64,000 nt of DNA from Alphaproteobacteria bacterium (GCA_016869535.1 VGDX01000010.1:44040-108039), one strand, 5' to 3'; shown: positions 36,138 through 45,331, counted from the stretch's first letter. Program-made: numbers and translations. The notes: generated by a model from the sequence alone, not told the origin.

Positions 36138-37145
36138 ATGCAGCGTGTTGTAGGAACAATTGCCGCAATGCTGCTCGCGCTGACATTGGGTGCGGCAGCC
36201 GCGCTGGCGCAAGACGCAGATCCGCTGCCGTCGTGGAACGACGGTCCGACCAAGGAAAGCATCATCGACTTCGTGACTCAGGTCACAACCGAAGGCTCGC
36301 CCGATTTTGTGGAGCCCGCCGAGCGCATCGCCACATTCGACAACGATGGCACGTTGTGGGTCGAGCAGCCGATCTATACGCAGTTCGCCTTTGCCATGGA
36401 TCGCGTGAAAGCGACGGCCAACGAAAACCCCGACTGGAAGACCAAGCAGCCGTTCAAGGCGGTGCTCGACGGCGATACCAAGGCTCTGGTCGCCACCGGT
36501 CAGAAGGGCATGCTGGAGATCGTGGCCGCGACCCATTCCGGCATGACCACCACGGAATTCAGCGACACGGTCGAGCAATGGATCGAGACGGCCAAGCACC
36601 CGCGCTTCAAGGTGCTCTATACCGACCTCATCTATCAGCCGATGCTCGAGCTGCTCGCCTATCTCCGCGCCAACGGCTTCAAGACCTTCATCGTCTCGGG
36701 CGGGGGCGTGGAATTCATGCGCAGCTTCGCCGACAAGACTTATGGCGTGCCGCCGGAGCAGGTGATCGGCTCATCGGGCGTCACCGAATACCGCATGTGG
36801 GACGCGAGCCCGGTGCTGGTGAAAGTGCCGAAAGTGCTGTTCATCGACGACGGACCCGGCAAGCCCGAAGGCATCAATCATTTCATCGGGCGCCAGCCGA
36901 TCTTCGCCTTCGGCAATTCCGACGGCGACAAGGAAATGCTGGAATGGACCGCGAACTGCTTGCGCGTCTGTTTCATGGGCCTCGTGCACCACACCGATGC
37001 GGTGCGCGAATATGCCTATGACCGCGATTCCTCCGTCGGCAAGCTCGATGAGGCGCTCGACGAAGCCGAAGCCAAAGGCTGGACCGTGGTAAACATGAAG
37101 GACGATTGGAAGGTGATCTTCCCGGGGCCGGTGGCCGGTCAGTAA
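36138..37145 (+). CDS. HAD-family phosphatase, exported
   Basis: 335 residues from the ATG at 36138 (AAGGAGGG ribosome-binding site), with a signal peptide ending ALA|QDADPLP. HAD motif I is FDNDGTLW at about residue 70, motif II is the Ser in IVSGGG, and motif IV is the acidic pair in FGNSDGDKEML. The first Asp and the DGTLW context mark a haloacid-dehalogenase phosphatase of the SerB-like type found in periplasms. It sits between the hydrolase and the formylglycine-generating enzyme, in one operon. Confidence 0.88.
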   Translation: MQRVVGTIAAMLLALTLGAAAALAQDADPLPSWNDGPTKESIIDFVTQVTTEGSPDFVEPAERIATFDNDGTLWVEQPIYTQFAFAMDRVKATANENPDWKTKQPFKAVLDGDTKALVATGQKGMLEIVAATHSGMTTTEFSDTVEQWIETAKHPRFKVLYTDLIYQPMLELLAYLRANGFKTFIVSGGGVEFMRSFADKTYGVPPEQVIGSSGVTEYRMWDASPVLVKVPKVLFIDDGPGKPEGINHFIGRQPIFAFGNSDGDKEMLEWTANCLRVCFMGLVHHTDAVREYAYDRDSSVGKLDEALDEAEAKGWTVVNMKDDWKVIFPGPVAGQ

Positions 37146-37158
37146 AGGGTGTGCTCCC

Positions 37159-38127
37159 TTGAGCATCGCGCGCAAAATAAAACGTTCCGGAACGCCGCGG
37201 CTCAAGCCGAATGGCGAGATGGTGTTTATCGCGGGCGGCGAATTCACCATGGGCTCGGACGATCATTACGAGGAGGAACGGCCGGCCCATCGCGTCAGGG
37301 TGGACGGCTTCTTCATCGACAAGACCCCCGTCACCAACGCCGAGTTCCGCCGTTTCGTCAAAGACACGGGACACGTCACCTTTGCCGAGATCTCGCCGGA
37401 CCCCAAGGACTATCCCGGCGCCTTGCCGCACATGTTGCGGGCGGGCTCGCTCGTGTTCCAGAAGTCGCAAGGCCCGGTCGATCTCACCAACTGGTCGAAC
37501 TGGTGGACTTTCGGCTTCGGCGCCGATTGGAAGCATCCTTACGGGCCGGGCAGCACCAATAAGGGTCTCGACGACTATCCGGTGGTGCACATTTCGTATC
37601 GCGACGCCGAGGCCTATGCCAAATGGGCCGGCAAGGAATTGCCGACCGAAGCTGAATGGGAGTTTGCCGCGCGCGGCGGGCTGGACGGCGCCGAATATGC
37701 CTGGGGCGATAAATTCGAACCGGACGGCAAGCCGATGGCCAATACCTGGCAGGGTGAATTCCCGTGGCAGAACCTGCTCACCGATGGCTATGAGGGCACC
37801 TCGCCGGTCGGCATCTTCCCGCCCAACGGCTACGGGCTCTACGACATGATCGGCAATGTGTGGGAATGGACCACCGACTGGTTCGTGGCGGCGCACAAGC
37901 AGCAGAAATCCTGCTGCATGCCGGAGAACCCGCGGGGGCCGCGTATGGAAGAGAGTTACGACCCCTGCCAGCCACAGATCAGGATCCCGCGCAAGGTGAT
38001 CAAAGGCGGCTCGCATCTTTGCGCGCCGAATTATTGCCGCCGCTATCGCCCCGCCGCGCGACACGCCGAGCCGATCGACACATCGACCTGCCATCTCAGT
38101 TTCCGCTGCATAAGGCGCGAGAGCTGA
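37159..38127 (+). CDS. Formylglycine-generating enzyme (sulfatase-modifying factor)
   Basis: Oxidises the active-site Cys of sulfatases to formylglycine using oxygen and copper. The 322-residue product starts at TTG 37159 and shows MVFIAGGEFTMGSD, FFIDKTPVTNAEFRRFV, PTEAEWEFAARGG and MIGNVWEWTTDWF. The copper/redox cysteines are C288 and C293 in CAPNYCRRYRPAAR, matching the authentic FGE active site rather than catalytically dead relatives. No signal peptide, so it acts in the cytosol before Tat export of the upstream arylsulfatase. Only 13 bases separate it from the HAD gene. Confidence 0.94.
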   Translation: MSIARKIKRSGTPRLKPNGEMVFIAGGEFTMGSDDHYEEERPAHRVRVDGFFIDKTPVTNAEFRRFVKDTGHVTFAEISPDPKDYPGALPHMLRAGSLVFQKSQGPVDLTNWSNWWTFGFGADWKHPYGPGSTNKGLDDYPVVHISYRDAEAYAKWAGKELPTEAEWEFAARGGLDGAEYAWGDKFEPDGKPMANTWQGEFPWQNLLTDGYEGTSPVGIFPPNGYGLYDMIGNVWEWTTDWFVAAHKQQKSCCMPENPRGPRMEESYDPCQPQIRIPRKVIKGGSHLCAPNYCRRYRPAARHAEPIDTSTCHLSFRCIRRES

Positions 38128-38157
38128 GCTCACAAAACTAAAGGGGAGGGGGGAAGT

Positions 38158-38550
38158 ATGCTTAGGACGCTGATGATCGTTGCAGGCATTGTCGAAATCT
38201 TGGTCGGGCTTCCAGCCCTTGTCACCGCGGCCACCTCGATCGAAATGTTCTTCGGGGGCGGGGGCGGGGAGGCAGCGGAGTTCATGACCAGGCTGTTCGG
38301 CGCGGCGGCGCTGGCGCTCGGCATCGCGGCGCTTCTTGCACGCAACCACCTCAAACCGCAGGGCGGCATCGCCATCGTGTATGGCCTGACGACCTATATT
38401 CTGCTGGGGGCCGTGCTGCTCGCCTGGGCGGGGGCGCTTGGCCTCGGCGGCACACTCTTACTCATGGGCGCCGTCTATCATGCCCTGATGGGGGCGGCGC
38501 TGGTCTATGCCATCAATTCCGAGCTTGGGCCCTGGGTCAGGCAAGGATAG
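38158..38550 (+). CDS. Four-helix small membrane protein, unknown function
   Basis: 130 residues with four hydrophobic helices: MIVAGIVEILVGLPALVTAA, LFGAAALALGIAALLA, IVYGLTTYILLGAVLLAW and LLLMGAVYHALMGAALVYA. A GGGGGG loop lies at about residues 38-42. An AGGGGAGGGGGG ribosome-binding site precedes the ATG. It resembles DoxX/DUF4149-size proteins but no specific family was recognised. It is the last gene of the sulfatase operon by position and direction. Confidence 0.7.
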   Translation: MLRTLMIVAGIVEILVGLPALVTAATSIEMFFGGGGGEAAEFMTRLFGAAALALGIAALLARNHLKPQGGIAIVYGLTTYILLGAVLLAWAGALGLGGTLLLMGAVYHALMGAALVYAINSELGPWVRQG

Positions 38551-38585
38551 CGCGCGGACGCGAGAGCGCCCACGCGCCGTCCCGT

Positions 38586-38924
38586 CTAGCAATGCCGCAT
38601 GGTTACGCTTTGCGTGGACTTCATACCGATGGCGCGGGCGGCGCCGTGCGACAGGTCGAGAGACAGGCCCTTGGTGAAGGGACCGCGATCGTTGACGCGA
38701 ACCTTGACCGTTTTCCCCGTCTTGGGGTTGCCGACGAGCAGACAGGTGCCGAACGGCAAAGACTTGTGCGCTGCCGTCAATCCGTTGGGATTGAATCGCT
38801 CACCGTTGGCGGTGCGGTTACCGGCCAGCTCATGGCCGTACCAAGTTGCACGCACCGTCTGCATGGCATGCGCCGGCAGTGTGATCGCCAGCGCGAGAAT
38901 GAATGCACTCCAAAATAATTTCAT
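38586..38924 (-). CDS. RlpA-like double-psi beta-barrel lipoprotein-type protein
   Basis: 112 residues: a signal peptide (AFILALAITLPAHA) and a single RlpA/DPBB domain. Visible are ATWYGHELAGNRTANGERFNP, AAHKSLPFGTCLLVGNPKTGK, and the acidic VRVNDRGPFTKGLSLDLSHGAARAIG. RlpA proteins cleave glycan strands lacking stem peptides. No SPOR domain is present, and the lipobox Cys is missing, so it is a short soluble form. Confidence 0.85.
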   Translation of the reverse strand: MKLFWSAFILALAITLPAHAMQTVRATWYGHELAGNRTANGERFNPNGLTAAHKSLPFGTCLLVGNPKTGKTVKVRVNDRGPFTKGLSLDLSHGAARAIGMKSTQSVTMRHC

Positions 38925-39167
38925 GATGTCCGAATCTCCTCGTTAGTTCCGCTAAGGGCCAACGCGGTAGATTCGGAATGGGTTCGTCAGGCGGCGTTTA
39001 TGAGTCTCTGCTCACCCAATATGTGGCGAGTCGGTACGGGTGTTGCCGCATTTCGTGCGCGTGGAACGAAAAGTCGTTGTGTGACGTTGCATACGGTCAC
39101 GCGCGCGCCACAAAAAAGAAAAATCGCGACGATTCATCGCGCTGCATGTTCAGTTGTGAAGCGAACT

Positions 39168-39965
39168 CTATTTGCCACGTGATTCGAGAAACGCGCGCGC
39201 TTTGTCCCAGGCGCCGCGATCGAACAGATCGTAATGCGCGGCCTCGGGAAAGATCTCGATGTGTTTCGGATTATTGGCGGCGCGATAGACGCGCTTGCCC
39301 ATCTCCACCGGAATGACGGAATCCTTCGCGCCGTGCAGGATGAGCACCGGCGCCTTCACCGCGTCGATATTGCGTTCGTTGGCGTATTTGTCGGCGATGA
39401 TCAGGCTGAGCGGCAGCCAGAAATAAACCGATTTTCCAACATCGACAGTTGAGGTCAGCGGCGCCTCGAGCACCACGGCGGCGACCGGCCGTTCGCCCGC
39501 GAGCTTGATTGCCTGGCCCGTGCCGAGCGACTCGCCGAACACGACAATCTTGTCTGCGGGAACTCCGAGGCGCGTGGTCAGGTAGTCATAGGCGGTGAGG
39601 GCGTCACCCACATTGTTTGCTTCCGTGGGCTTGCCGGCCGAGCCGCCATAGCCGCGATTATTGAGATAGAACACGCCTTCACCGTCTTCGCGCATGATGT
39701 CGATCTTGTCGGCACGATTGGCGGCATTAGAGGCATTGCCGTGGAAATAGAGAATCGTTGGCTGGCCCTCGCGGGCGGGCGCGTACCAGGCCACCAGGGC
39801 CGTGCCGTCATCCGCCTCGATTTCGATCTCTTCCACGCCTGACAAACCGGCCTCCGCCGGCGCGACGCGCATGGGATCGGGGTAGTACATGAACTGGCGG
39901 TAGCCGAAATAGGCGCCCACGCAGATCAGCACATAGGCGGCGGCGAGCCACGGAATGACGTCCAT
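39168..39965 (-). CDS. Alpha/beta hydrolase with N-terminal membrane anchor (BEM46-like)
   Basis: 265 residues from the ATG at 39965; a TTG at 40028 overlapping the fdsD stop (TTGA) is an alternative adding 21 residues. Residues 3-22 form a membrane helix. Catalytic motifs are oxyanion YFHGNASN, nucleophile Ser in VFGESLGTGQA, Asp in HGAKDSVIP and His in PEAAHYDLF. The motif order matches the BEM46/ABHD13 branch. Its place directly after fdsD suggests co-transcription with formate dehydrogenase but no obvious common function. Confidence 0.85.
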   Translation of the reverse strand: MDVIPWLAAAYVLICVGAYFGYRQFMYYPDPMRVAPAEAGLSGVEEIEIEADDGTALVAWYAPAREGQPTILYFHGNASNAANRADKIDIMREDGEGVFYLNNRGYGGSAGKPTEANNVGDALTAYDYLTTRLGVPADKIVVFGESLGTGQAIKLAGERPVAAVVLEAPLTSTVDVGKSVYFWLPLSLIIADKYANERNIDAVKAPVLILHGAKDSVIPVEMGKRVYRAANNPKHIEIFPEAAHYDLFDRGAWDKARAFLESRGK

Positions 39966-40024
39966 GAGACTTTGCTTGAGACCCTTCCACACCGCCGCGA
40001 TCGTCCGCCCACTGGCAGCCGGGA

Positions 40025-40291
40025 TCAAGTGCCCTGAAAGCTCGATTCCGGCAGCGCATCCTTACGATGCTTGCCTTCGGCCTCGCCCTTCAGCCGCTCG
40101 AGGGCCTTGCGCACCGGCGGATCGAGCCCTTCGCCACCTTGGTCAAGATAATCGAAGATCGCCTTGCGCATACGCGGATCCCAGAACTTCCTGATATGAT
40201 TGGCAATTCCAGGAACGACCTCATTGGCCTTCTGGTACTCGAAGAACTTGCCGATCTGGTTCGCCATATAGACGAGGCGGTCGGGCGACAT
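40025..40291 (-). CDS. fdsD: NAD-dependent formate dehydrogenase delta subunit
   Basis: 88 residues from the ATG at 40291. The block SPDRLVYMANQIGKFFEYQK followed by PGIANHIRKFWDPRMRKAI is the FdsD signature (RLVxMANQIGxFF...HIxxFWDPRM). FdsD assists assembly or stability of the FdsABG complex. It follows fdsA by 29 bases; in most fds operons fdsC lies between fdsA and fdsD. Confidence 0.9.
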   Translation of the reverse strand: MSPDRLVYMANQIGKFFEYQKANEVVPGIANHIRKFWDPRMRKAIFDYLDQGGEGLDPPVRKALERLKGEAEGKHRKDALPESSFQGT

Positions 40292-40320
40292 GGCGGTCCA
40301 AGGCTCCGGAAGGTTCGTGA

Positions 40321-43167
40321 CTATTCCGCCGCGACCAGAGGCTCGGCGATACGGCGCGATTGCCGCGTAAGTTCTTCGTATTCCTCCTGCCACTCGGTCG
40401 GCCCGTTCGACGGCATGACCTGCACCGCCGTGACTTTGTATTCCGGGCAGTTGGTGGCCCAGTCGGAGAACTCGGTCGTGACCACGTTCACCTGGGTGCC
40501 GGGGTGGTGGAAGGTGGTGTAGACCACGCCCGGCGCCACTCGCTCGGTGATCAGTGCGCGCAAGGTCGTCTCGCCGGCACGGCTCGATAGCTTGATCCAG
40601 TCGCCGTCGCGCACGCCGCGTTGCTCGGCATCATGCGGGTGGATCTCAAGACGATCCTCCTCGTGCCATACGACGTTGGCCGTGCGCCGTGTCTGCGCGC
40701 CGACATTGTATTGGCTCAGGATACGCCCCGTGGTCAGAAGCAGCGGGAAGCGTGGGCCGGTCTTCTCGTCGGTCGCCACATATTCGGTGATGACGAACTT
40801 GCCCTTGCCGCGCACGAAGCCGTTCATGTGCATGATCGGCGTGCCTTCCGGCGCCTTCTCATTGCACGGCCATTGCACCGAGCCGAGCTCGTCGAGTTTC
40901 TTGAACGAGACCCCGGCGAAGGTCGGCGTTAGCTCGGCAACCTCGTCCATGATCTGCGAGGGGTGATCGTAATGCATCGGATAGCCGAGGGCGTTGGAGA
41001 GCATGCAGGTGATCTCCCAGTCCTCGTAGCCGTTCTTCGGCGCCATCACCTTGCGCACCATCTGGATGCGCCGCTCGGCGTTGGTGAACGTGCCGTTCTT
41101 TTCGAGGAAGGTCGAGCCCGGCAGGAAGACGTGCGCGTAGTTCGCCGTCTCGATGAGGAACAGATCCTGCACCACCACGCATTCCATGGCGGCAAGGCCC
41201 GCGGCCATATGCTGCGTGTTGGGGTCTGACTGGAGAATGTCTTCGCCCTGGATGTAGATGCCCTTGAACGAGCCATCGAGCGCGGCGTCCATCATGTTGG
41301 GAATGCGCAGGCCCGGCTCCTCGTCGAGCGGGCGGCCCCACAACGTCTCGAACATGGTGCGCGTAGTGTCCTCCGACACGTGGCGATAACCGGACACCTC
41401 GTGCGGGAACGAGCCCATGTCGCACGAGCCCTGTACGTTGTTTTGACCGCGAAGCGGATTCACGCCGACACCGCGGCGGCCGATATTGCCGGTCGCCATA
41501 GCGAGGTTGGCGATGGCCATGACCGTGGTCGAACCCTGGCTGTGCTCGGTGACACCGAGCCCGTAATAGATGGCGCCGTTGCCGCCATTGGCGTAGAGAC
41601 GCGCGGCGCCGCGGATCAGATCGGCGGGCACGCCTGAAAGCTTCTCAACGGCCTCGGGGCTGTGCCGCTCTTGCGCGACGAACTCGGCCCAATCCTGGAA
41701 CTCGTCCCAATCGCAGCGCTCGCGCACGAATTGCTCGTTGACCAGGCCTTCCGTCACGATGACATGGGCGAGCGAGGTGACCACGGCGACATTGGTGCCG
41801 GGGCGCAGCGGCAGGTGATAGTCCGCCTCGATATGCGGCGTGCGCACCAGATCGATGCGGCGCGGATCGAGGATGATCAGCTTGGCGCCCTCGCGCAGCC
41901 GCTTCTTCATGCGCGAGGCAAACACCGGATGCCCGTCGGTCGGATTGGCGCCGATGATCATGATCACGTCGGATTCCTCGACCGAATCGAAATCCTGGGT
42001 GCCGGCCGAGGTGCCGTAAGTGGTCTTCAGGCCGTAGCCGGTCGGCGAATGGCAGACGCGCGCGCAAGTATCGACATTGTTGTTGCCGAATCCGGCGCGG
42101 ATCAGCTTTTGCACGAGGAAAGTCTCCTCGTTGGTGCAGCGTGAAGAGGTGATGCCGCCGATCGAGCTCTTGCCGTATTTCGCCTGGATGCGCTTGAACT
42201 CTGAGGCCGCGTAACTGATCGCCTCTTCCCATGACACCTCACGCCACGGGTCGGTGATCTTCTCGCGGATCATCGGGTTGAGGATGCGGTCCTTGTGCGT
42301 GGCATAACCGTAGGCGAAGCGGCCCTTGACGCAGGAGTGGCCACGATTGGCCTTGCCGTCCTTGTACGGCACCATGCGCACGAGCTCATCGCCGCGCATC
42401 TCAGCCTTGAAGGTGCAGCCGACCCCGCAATAGGCGCAGGTGGTGACGATGGCGCGCGACGGCGTGCCGATATCGATGACCGACTTCTCGTTCAGCGTGG
42501 CGGTGGGGCAGGCCTGCACGCAGGCGCCGCAGGATACGCATTCGGAATCGAAGAAGGGCTGCTCCTGCGACGGCGACACCACGGAGTCGAAGCCGCGGCC
42601 GGCGATAGTCAGCGCGAAGGTGCCTTGCACCTCCTCGCAGGCGCGTACGCAGCGCGAGCACACGATGCATTTCGACGGCTCGTAGGTGAAATAGGGATTG
42701 GAGGCGTCGATGCCGGGATTGGGGTGGCGCTGGCCGTCATAGCCGTAGCGCACGTCGCGCAAGCCCACGGCGCCGGCCATGTCCTGCAGCTCGCAATCGC
42801 CGTTGGCCGAGCAGGTGAGACAGTCGAGCGGATGCTCGGAGATATAAAGCTCCATCACGCCTTTGCGGAGCTGCTTCAGCCGCTCGGTCTGGGTCTTCAC
42901 GATCATGCCCTCGGCGACCGGCGTGGTGCAGGAGGCAGGCGTGCCGTTGCGGCCTTCGATTTCGATGAGGCAGAGACGGCAGGAGCCGAACGAGTCCAGC
43001 ATGTCGGTGGCGCAGAGCTTGGGGATCTGATTGCCGACCTCCATGGCCGCGCGCATGATCGAGGTGCCCTCCGGCACGGTGACCGAGACGCCGTCGATGG
43101 TGAGCGTCACCTGCCTTTCCGCCTTGGAGGCCGGTGTGCCGTAGTCGATATCCTGGATAAGCGACAT
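40321..43167 (-). CDS. fdsA: NAD-dependent formate dehydrogenase alpha subunit (molybdenum, iron-sulfur)
   Basis: Catalytic subunit oxidising formate to CO2 at a bis-MGD molybdenum centre. 948 residues from an ATG nine bases after GAGGA. Order of domains: a 2Fe-2S domain with CATDMLDSFGSCRLC, a His-Cys cluster stretch with HPLDCLTCSANGDCELQ, and two 4Fe-4S clusters (CIVCSRCVRACEE, CVSCGACVQACPT). The molybdopterin part follows, with its own cluster CAYCGVGC...HSCVKG. The molybdenum-ligating Cys is in RVCHSPTGYGL (Sec in E. coli FdhF). An alternative ATG at 43182 overlaps the fdsB stop. Chaperone fdsC is not adjacent. Confidence 0.96.
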   Translation of the reverse strand: MSLIQDIDYGTPASKAERQVTLTIDGVSVTVPEGTSIMRAAMEVGNQIPKLCATDMLDSFGSCRLCLIEIEGRNGTPASCTTPVAEGMIVKTQTERLKQLRKGVMELYISEHPLDCLTCSANGDCELQDMAGAVGLRDVRYGYDGQRHPNPGIDASNPYFTYEPSKCIVCSRCVRACEEVQGTFALTIAGRGFDSVVSPSQEQPFFDSECVSCGACVQACPTATLNEKSVIDIGTPSRAIVTTCAYCGVGCTFKAEMRGDELVRMVPYKDGKANRGHSCVKGRFAYGYATHKDRILNPMIREKITDPWREVSWEEAISYAASEFKRIQAKYGKSSIGGITSSRCTNEETFLVQKLIRAGFGNNNVDTCARVCHSPTGYGLKTTYGTSAGTQDFDSVEESDVIMIIGANPTDGHPVFASRMKKRLREGAKLIILDPRRIDLVRTPHIEADYHLPLRPGTNVAVVTSLAHVIVTEGLVNEQFVRERCDWDEFQDWAEFVAQERHSPEAVEKLSGVPADLIRGAARLYANGGNGAIYYGLGVTEHSQGSTTVMAIANLAMATGNIGRRGVGVNPLRGQNNVQGSCDMGSFPHEVSGYRHVSEDTTRTMFETLWGRPLDEEPGLRIPNMMDAALDGSFKGIYIQGEDILQSDPNTQHMAAGLAAMECVVVQDLFLIETANYAHVFLPGSTFLEKNGTFTNAERRIQMVRKVMAPKNGYEDWEITCMLSNALGYPMHYDHPSQIMDEVAELTPTFAGVSFKKLDELGSVQWPCNEKAPEGTPIMHMNGFVRGKGKFVITEYVATDEKTGPRFPLLLTTGRILSQYNVGAQTRRTANVVWHEEDRLEIHPHDAEQRGVRDGDWIKLSSRAGETTLRALITERVAPGVVYTTFHHPGTQVNVVTTEFSDWATNCPEYKVTAVQVMPSNGPTEWQEEYEELTRQSRRIAEPLVAAE

Positions 43168-43178
43168 TTCGCGTTTCC

Positions 43179-44726
43179 TCATTCAGCAGCGACGAGCCGC
43201 TTGCGCTCGGCGCCAAAATCCTCCGGGAAATGATTCAAGGCGCTCATGACGGGATATGGGGTGAACCCTCCCAGAGCGCAAAGCGATCCGAACTTCATGG
43301 TATTGCACAAATCTTCCAGAACGATCAGGTTCTCGGCCCGGTTCTCGCCGTTCACGATCTTGTCAACCAGCTCGACGCCGCGGGCCGAGCCGATACGGCA
43401 GGGCGTGCACTTGCCGCAAGATTCTATGGCGCAGAATTCCATGGCGAATCGGGCTTGTTTGGCCATGTCCACGGTATCATCGAAGACAACGATGCCGCCA
43501 TGGCCGATCAGTCCGTCGCGAGCTGTGAACGCCTCATAGTCGAAAGGCGTATCGAACAGTTCGCGCGGGAAATAGGCGCCGAGCGGGCCGCCGACCTGGA
43601 CCGCGCGCACCGGGCGGCCGGAGCGCGTGCCGCCGCCGATATCGTCGACCAGTTCGCCAAGCGTGATGCCGAAAGCCGTCTCGTACAGGCCGCCATGCTT
43701 GATGTTGCCGGCAAGCTGGATGGGCATGGTGCCGCGCGACTTGCCCATGCCGAAATCGCGATAGTAGGCGCCGCCGTCGCTCATGATGATCGGCACGGTG
43801 GCGAGCGACAGCACGTTGTTGATCACGGTCGGCTTGGCGAACAGGCCGATATGGGCGGGAAGGGGCGGCTTGGCGCGGACTTCGCCGCGCTTGCCTTCGA
43901 GGCTCTCCAGCAGCGAGGTCTCCTCGCCGCAGACATAGGCGCCGGCGCCGGCGCGCACTTCCATGTCGAAATCGTATTTCGATCCGGCGATGCCGCGACC
44001 GAGCATGCCGCCTTCGCGCGCCTTGCTGATGGCGATCTCCATCGCTTCGATGGAATGGGGATATTCGGAGCGGATATAGATATAGCCGTAGGTCGCGCCC
44101 ACGGCGATGCCGGCGATGGTCATGCCTTCGATGAGCACGAAGGGATCGCCTTCCATGATCATGCGATCGGCGAACGTACCGGAATCACCCTCGTCGGCGT
44201 TGCACACGATGTATTTCTGTTGCGGCGGTGTCTGCGCCACGGTGCGCCATTTGATGCCGGTCGGGAAGCCAGCGCCACCGCGCCCGCGCAGGCCCGAATT
44301 GATCACTTCCTCCACGGTTGCCTCAGGGCCGACCTGAAGCGCCTTGGTGAGGCCGGCATAGCCCTTATGCCGTTTGTAATCATCGAGGCTGCGTGGATCG
44401 ACGATGCCGCAACGGGCAAAGGTCAGCCGCGTTTGCTTCTTCAGCCAGGGAATCTCCTCGACCAGGCCGAGACACAAGGGATGCTTCTCACCCTGATCGA
44501 GCAGGCTTTCCACGTCGCCCGCGCCGACCGGTCCGTAACCGACGCGGCCCCGTGGGGTCTCGACTTCGACCAGAGGCTCGAGCCAATACAGGCCGCGGCT
44601 GCCGGTGCGAACGATCTCAAGGCCGAGATTGCGTTTCTCGGCAGCCTTGCGGAAGGCATTGGTCACGTCTTCGGCGCCGACACAGAGCGCGCCGGAATCG
44701 CGAGAGATGTACATGCGCTCGCTCAT
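43179..44726 (-). CDS. fdsB: NAD-dependent formate dehydrogenase beta subunit (NADH/FMN, NuoF-like)
   Basis: 515 residues from the ATG overlapping the fdsG stop (ATGA). Residues 1-110 are a thioredoxin-like domain. The NuoF-type core holds the NADH/FMN site GLRGRGGAGFPTGIKW at about residues 170-185, then VCNADEGDSGTFADR. The 4Fe-4S site is SCGKCTPCRIGSARG with a later Cys in DLCNTMKFGSLC. It passes electrons from the FdsA clusters to NAD+. Longer upstream readings overlap fdsG and are rejected. Confidence 0.95.
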   Translation of the reverse strand: MSERMYISRDSGALCVGAEDVTNAFRKAAEKRNLGLEIVRTGSRGLYWLEPLVEVETPRGRVGYGPVGAGDVESLLDQGEKHPLCLGLVEEIPWLKKQTRLTFARCGIVDPRSLDDYKRHKGYAGLTKALQVGPEATVEEVINSGLRGRGGAGFPTGIKWRTVAQTPPQQKYIVCNADEGDSGTFADRMIMEGDPFVLIEGMTIAGIAVGATYGYIYIRSEYPHSIEAMEIAISKAREGGMLGRGIAGSKYDFDMEVRAGAGAYVCGEETSLLESLEGKRGEVRAKPPLPAHIGLFAKPTVINNVLSLATVPIIMSDGGAYYRDFGMGKSRGTMPIQLAGNIKHGGLYETAFGITLGELVDDIGGGTRSGRPVRAVQVGGPLGAYFPRELFDTPFDYEAFTARDGLIGHGGIVVFDDTVDMAKQARFAMEFCAIESCGKCTPCRIGSARGVELVDKIVNGENRAENLIVLEDLCNTMKFGSLCALGGFTPYPVMSALNHFPEDFGAERKRLVAAE

Positions 44727-45199
44727 GCCTGCGCCTCTTTGAGCAGGGCGTCGAGCTTGCGCTCGTCGAGCATGCCGTAAACCTTGTCGTGATCGAGTAA
44801 CGCGGCCGGCGATGAATGGCAAAGCCCGAGGCAATAGACGGCTTCGAGCGTAACGCGCCGGTCGGCGGTGGTGCCGCCCATTTCGACGCCGAGCTTCTCC
44901 TCGGCGCGCGCGGCGAGTGCGTCGCCGCCGGCTGCCTGGCAGGACTCGGCACGGCAGAGTTTCAGGACGCGACGCCCCGGCGGCTCTTCGCGGAAGTCAT
45001 GGTAGAACGTCACGGTGCCGTGGATCTCGGCGCGCGACAGGTTGAGCGCCTCGGCGATTAGCGGCACTGCCGCTTCCGGCACGCAGCCGAAAGTTTCCTG
45101 CAGCGCATGCAGAATAGGAAGGGTCGCCCCTTCCTGATGCCGATGCTGCGCGATGATTTGGCTCGCGCGCTCGGCGTTCCATGGCTCGTAATGTGGCAT
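44723..45199 (-). CDS. fdsG: NAD-dependent formate dehydrogenase gamma subunit (NuoE-like 2Fe-2S protein)
   Basis: 158-residue NuoE-like protein with a 2Fe-2S site C-x4-C...C-x3-C, seen as CRAESC at about residues 82-87 and CLGLC at about 122-126. ILHALQETFGCVPEAAVPLIAE and the AEIHGTVTFYHDF block are typical. It is the first gene of the fds operon. The 190 bases upstream hold an inverted repeat (45208-45261) that could bind a LysR-type regulator; no regulator gene is adjacent. Confidence 0.95.
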   Translation of the reverse strand: MPHYEPWNAERASQIIAQHRHQEGATLPILHALQETFGCVPEAAVPLIAEALNLSRAEIHGTVTFYHDFREEPPGRRVLKLCRAESCQAAGGDALAARAEEKLGVEMGGTTADRRVTLEAVYCLGLCHSSPAALLDHDKVYGMLDERKLDALLKEAQA

Positions 45200-45207
45200 G
45201 CCCAGCC

Positions 45208-45261
45208 GCTTTATTGAGCAGATTTCAAAGTGGGGAAAAAAGCTTGTGAAATCAATAAAGC
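45208..45261. promoter_or_regulatory. Inverted repeat upstream of fdsG, possible regulator-binding region
   Basis: GCTTTATTG (45208-45216) and ATTTCA (45222-45227) are mirrored by TGAAAT (45247-45252) and CAATAAAGC (45253-45261). The arms differ in spacing by five bases and surround an A-rich centre. It begins nine bases upstream of the fdsG ATG. fds operons in Cupriavidus and Rhodobacter are controlled by a LysR-type FdsR, but the match to any known operator is not established. Confidence 0.4.
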
Positions 45262-45331
45262 AGCGCCATGACTCGATCAGTTTTTCCGATCAATAACGCC
45301 TGCCTGACTGACAAATCCCTGAAAAGATTGA

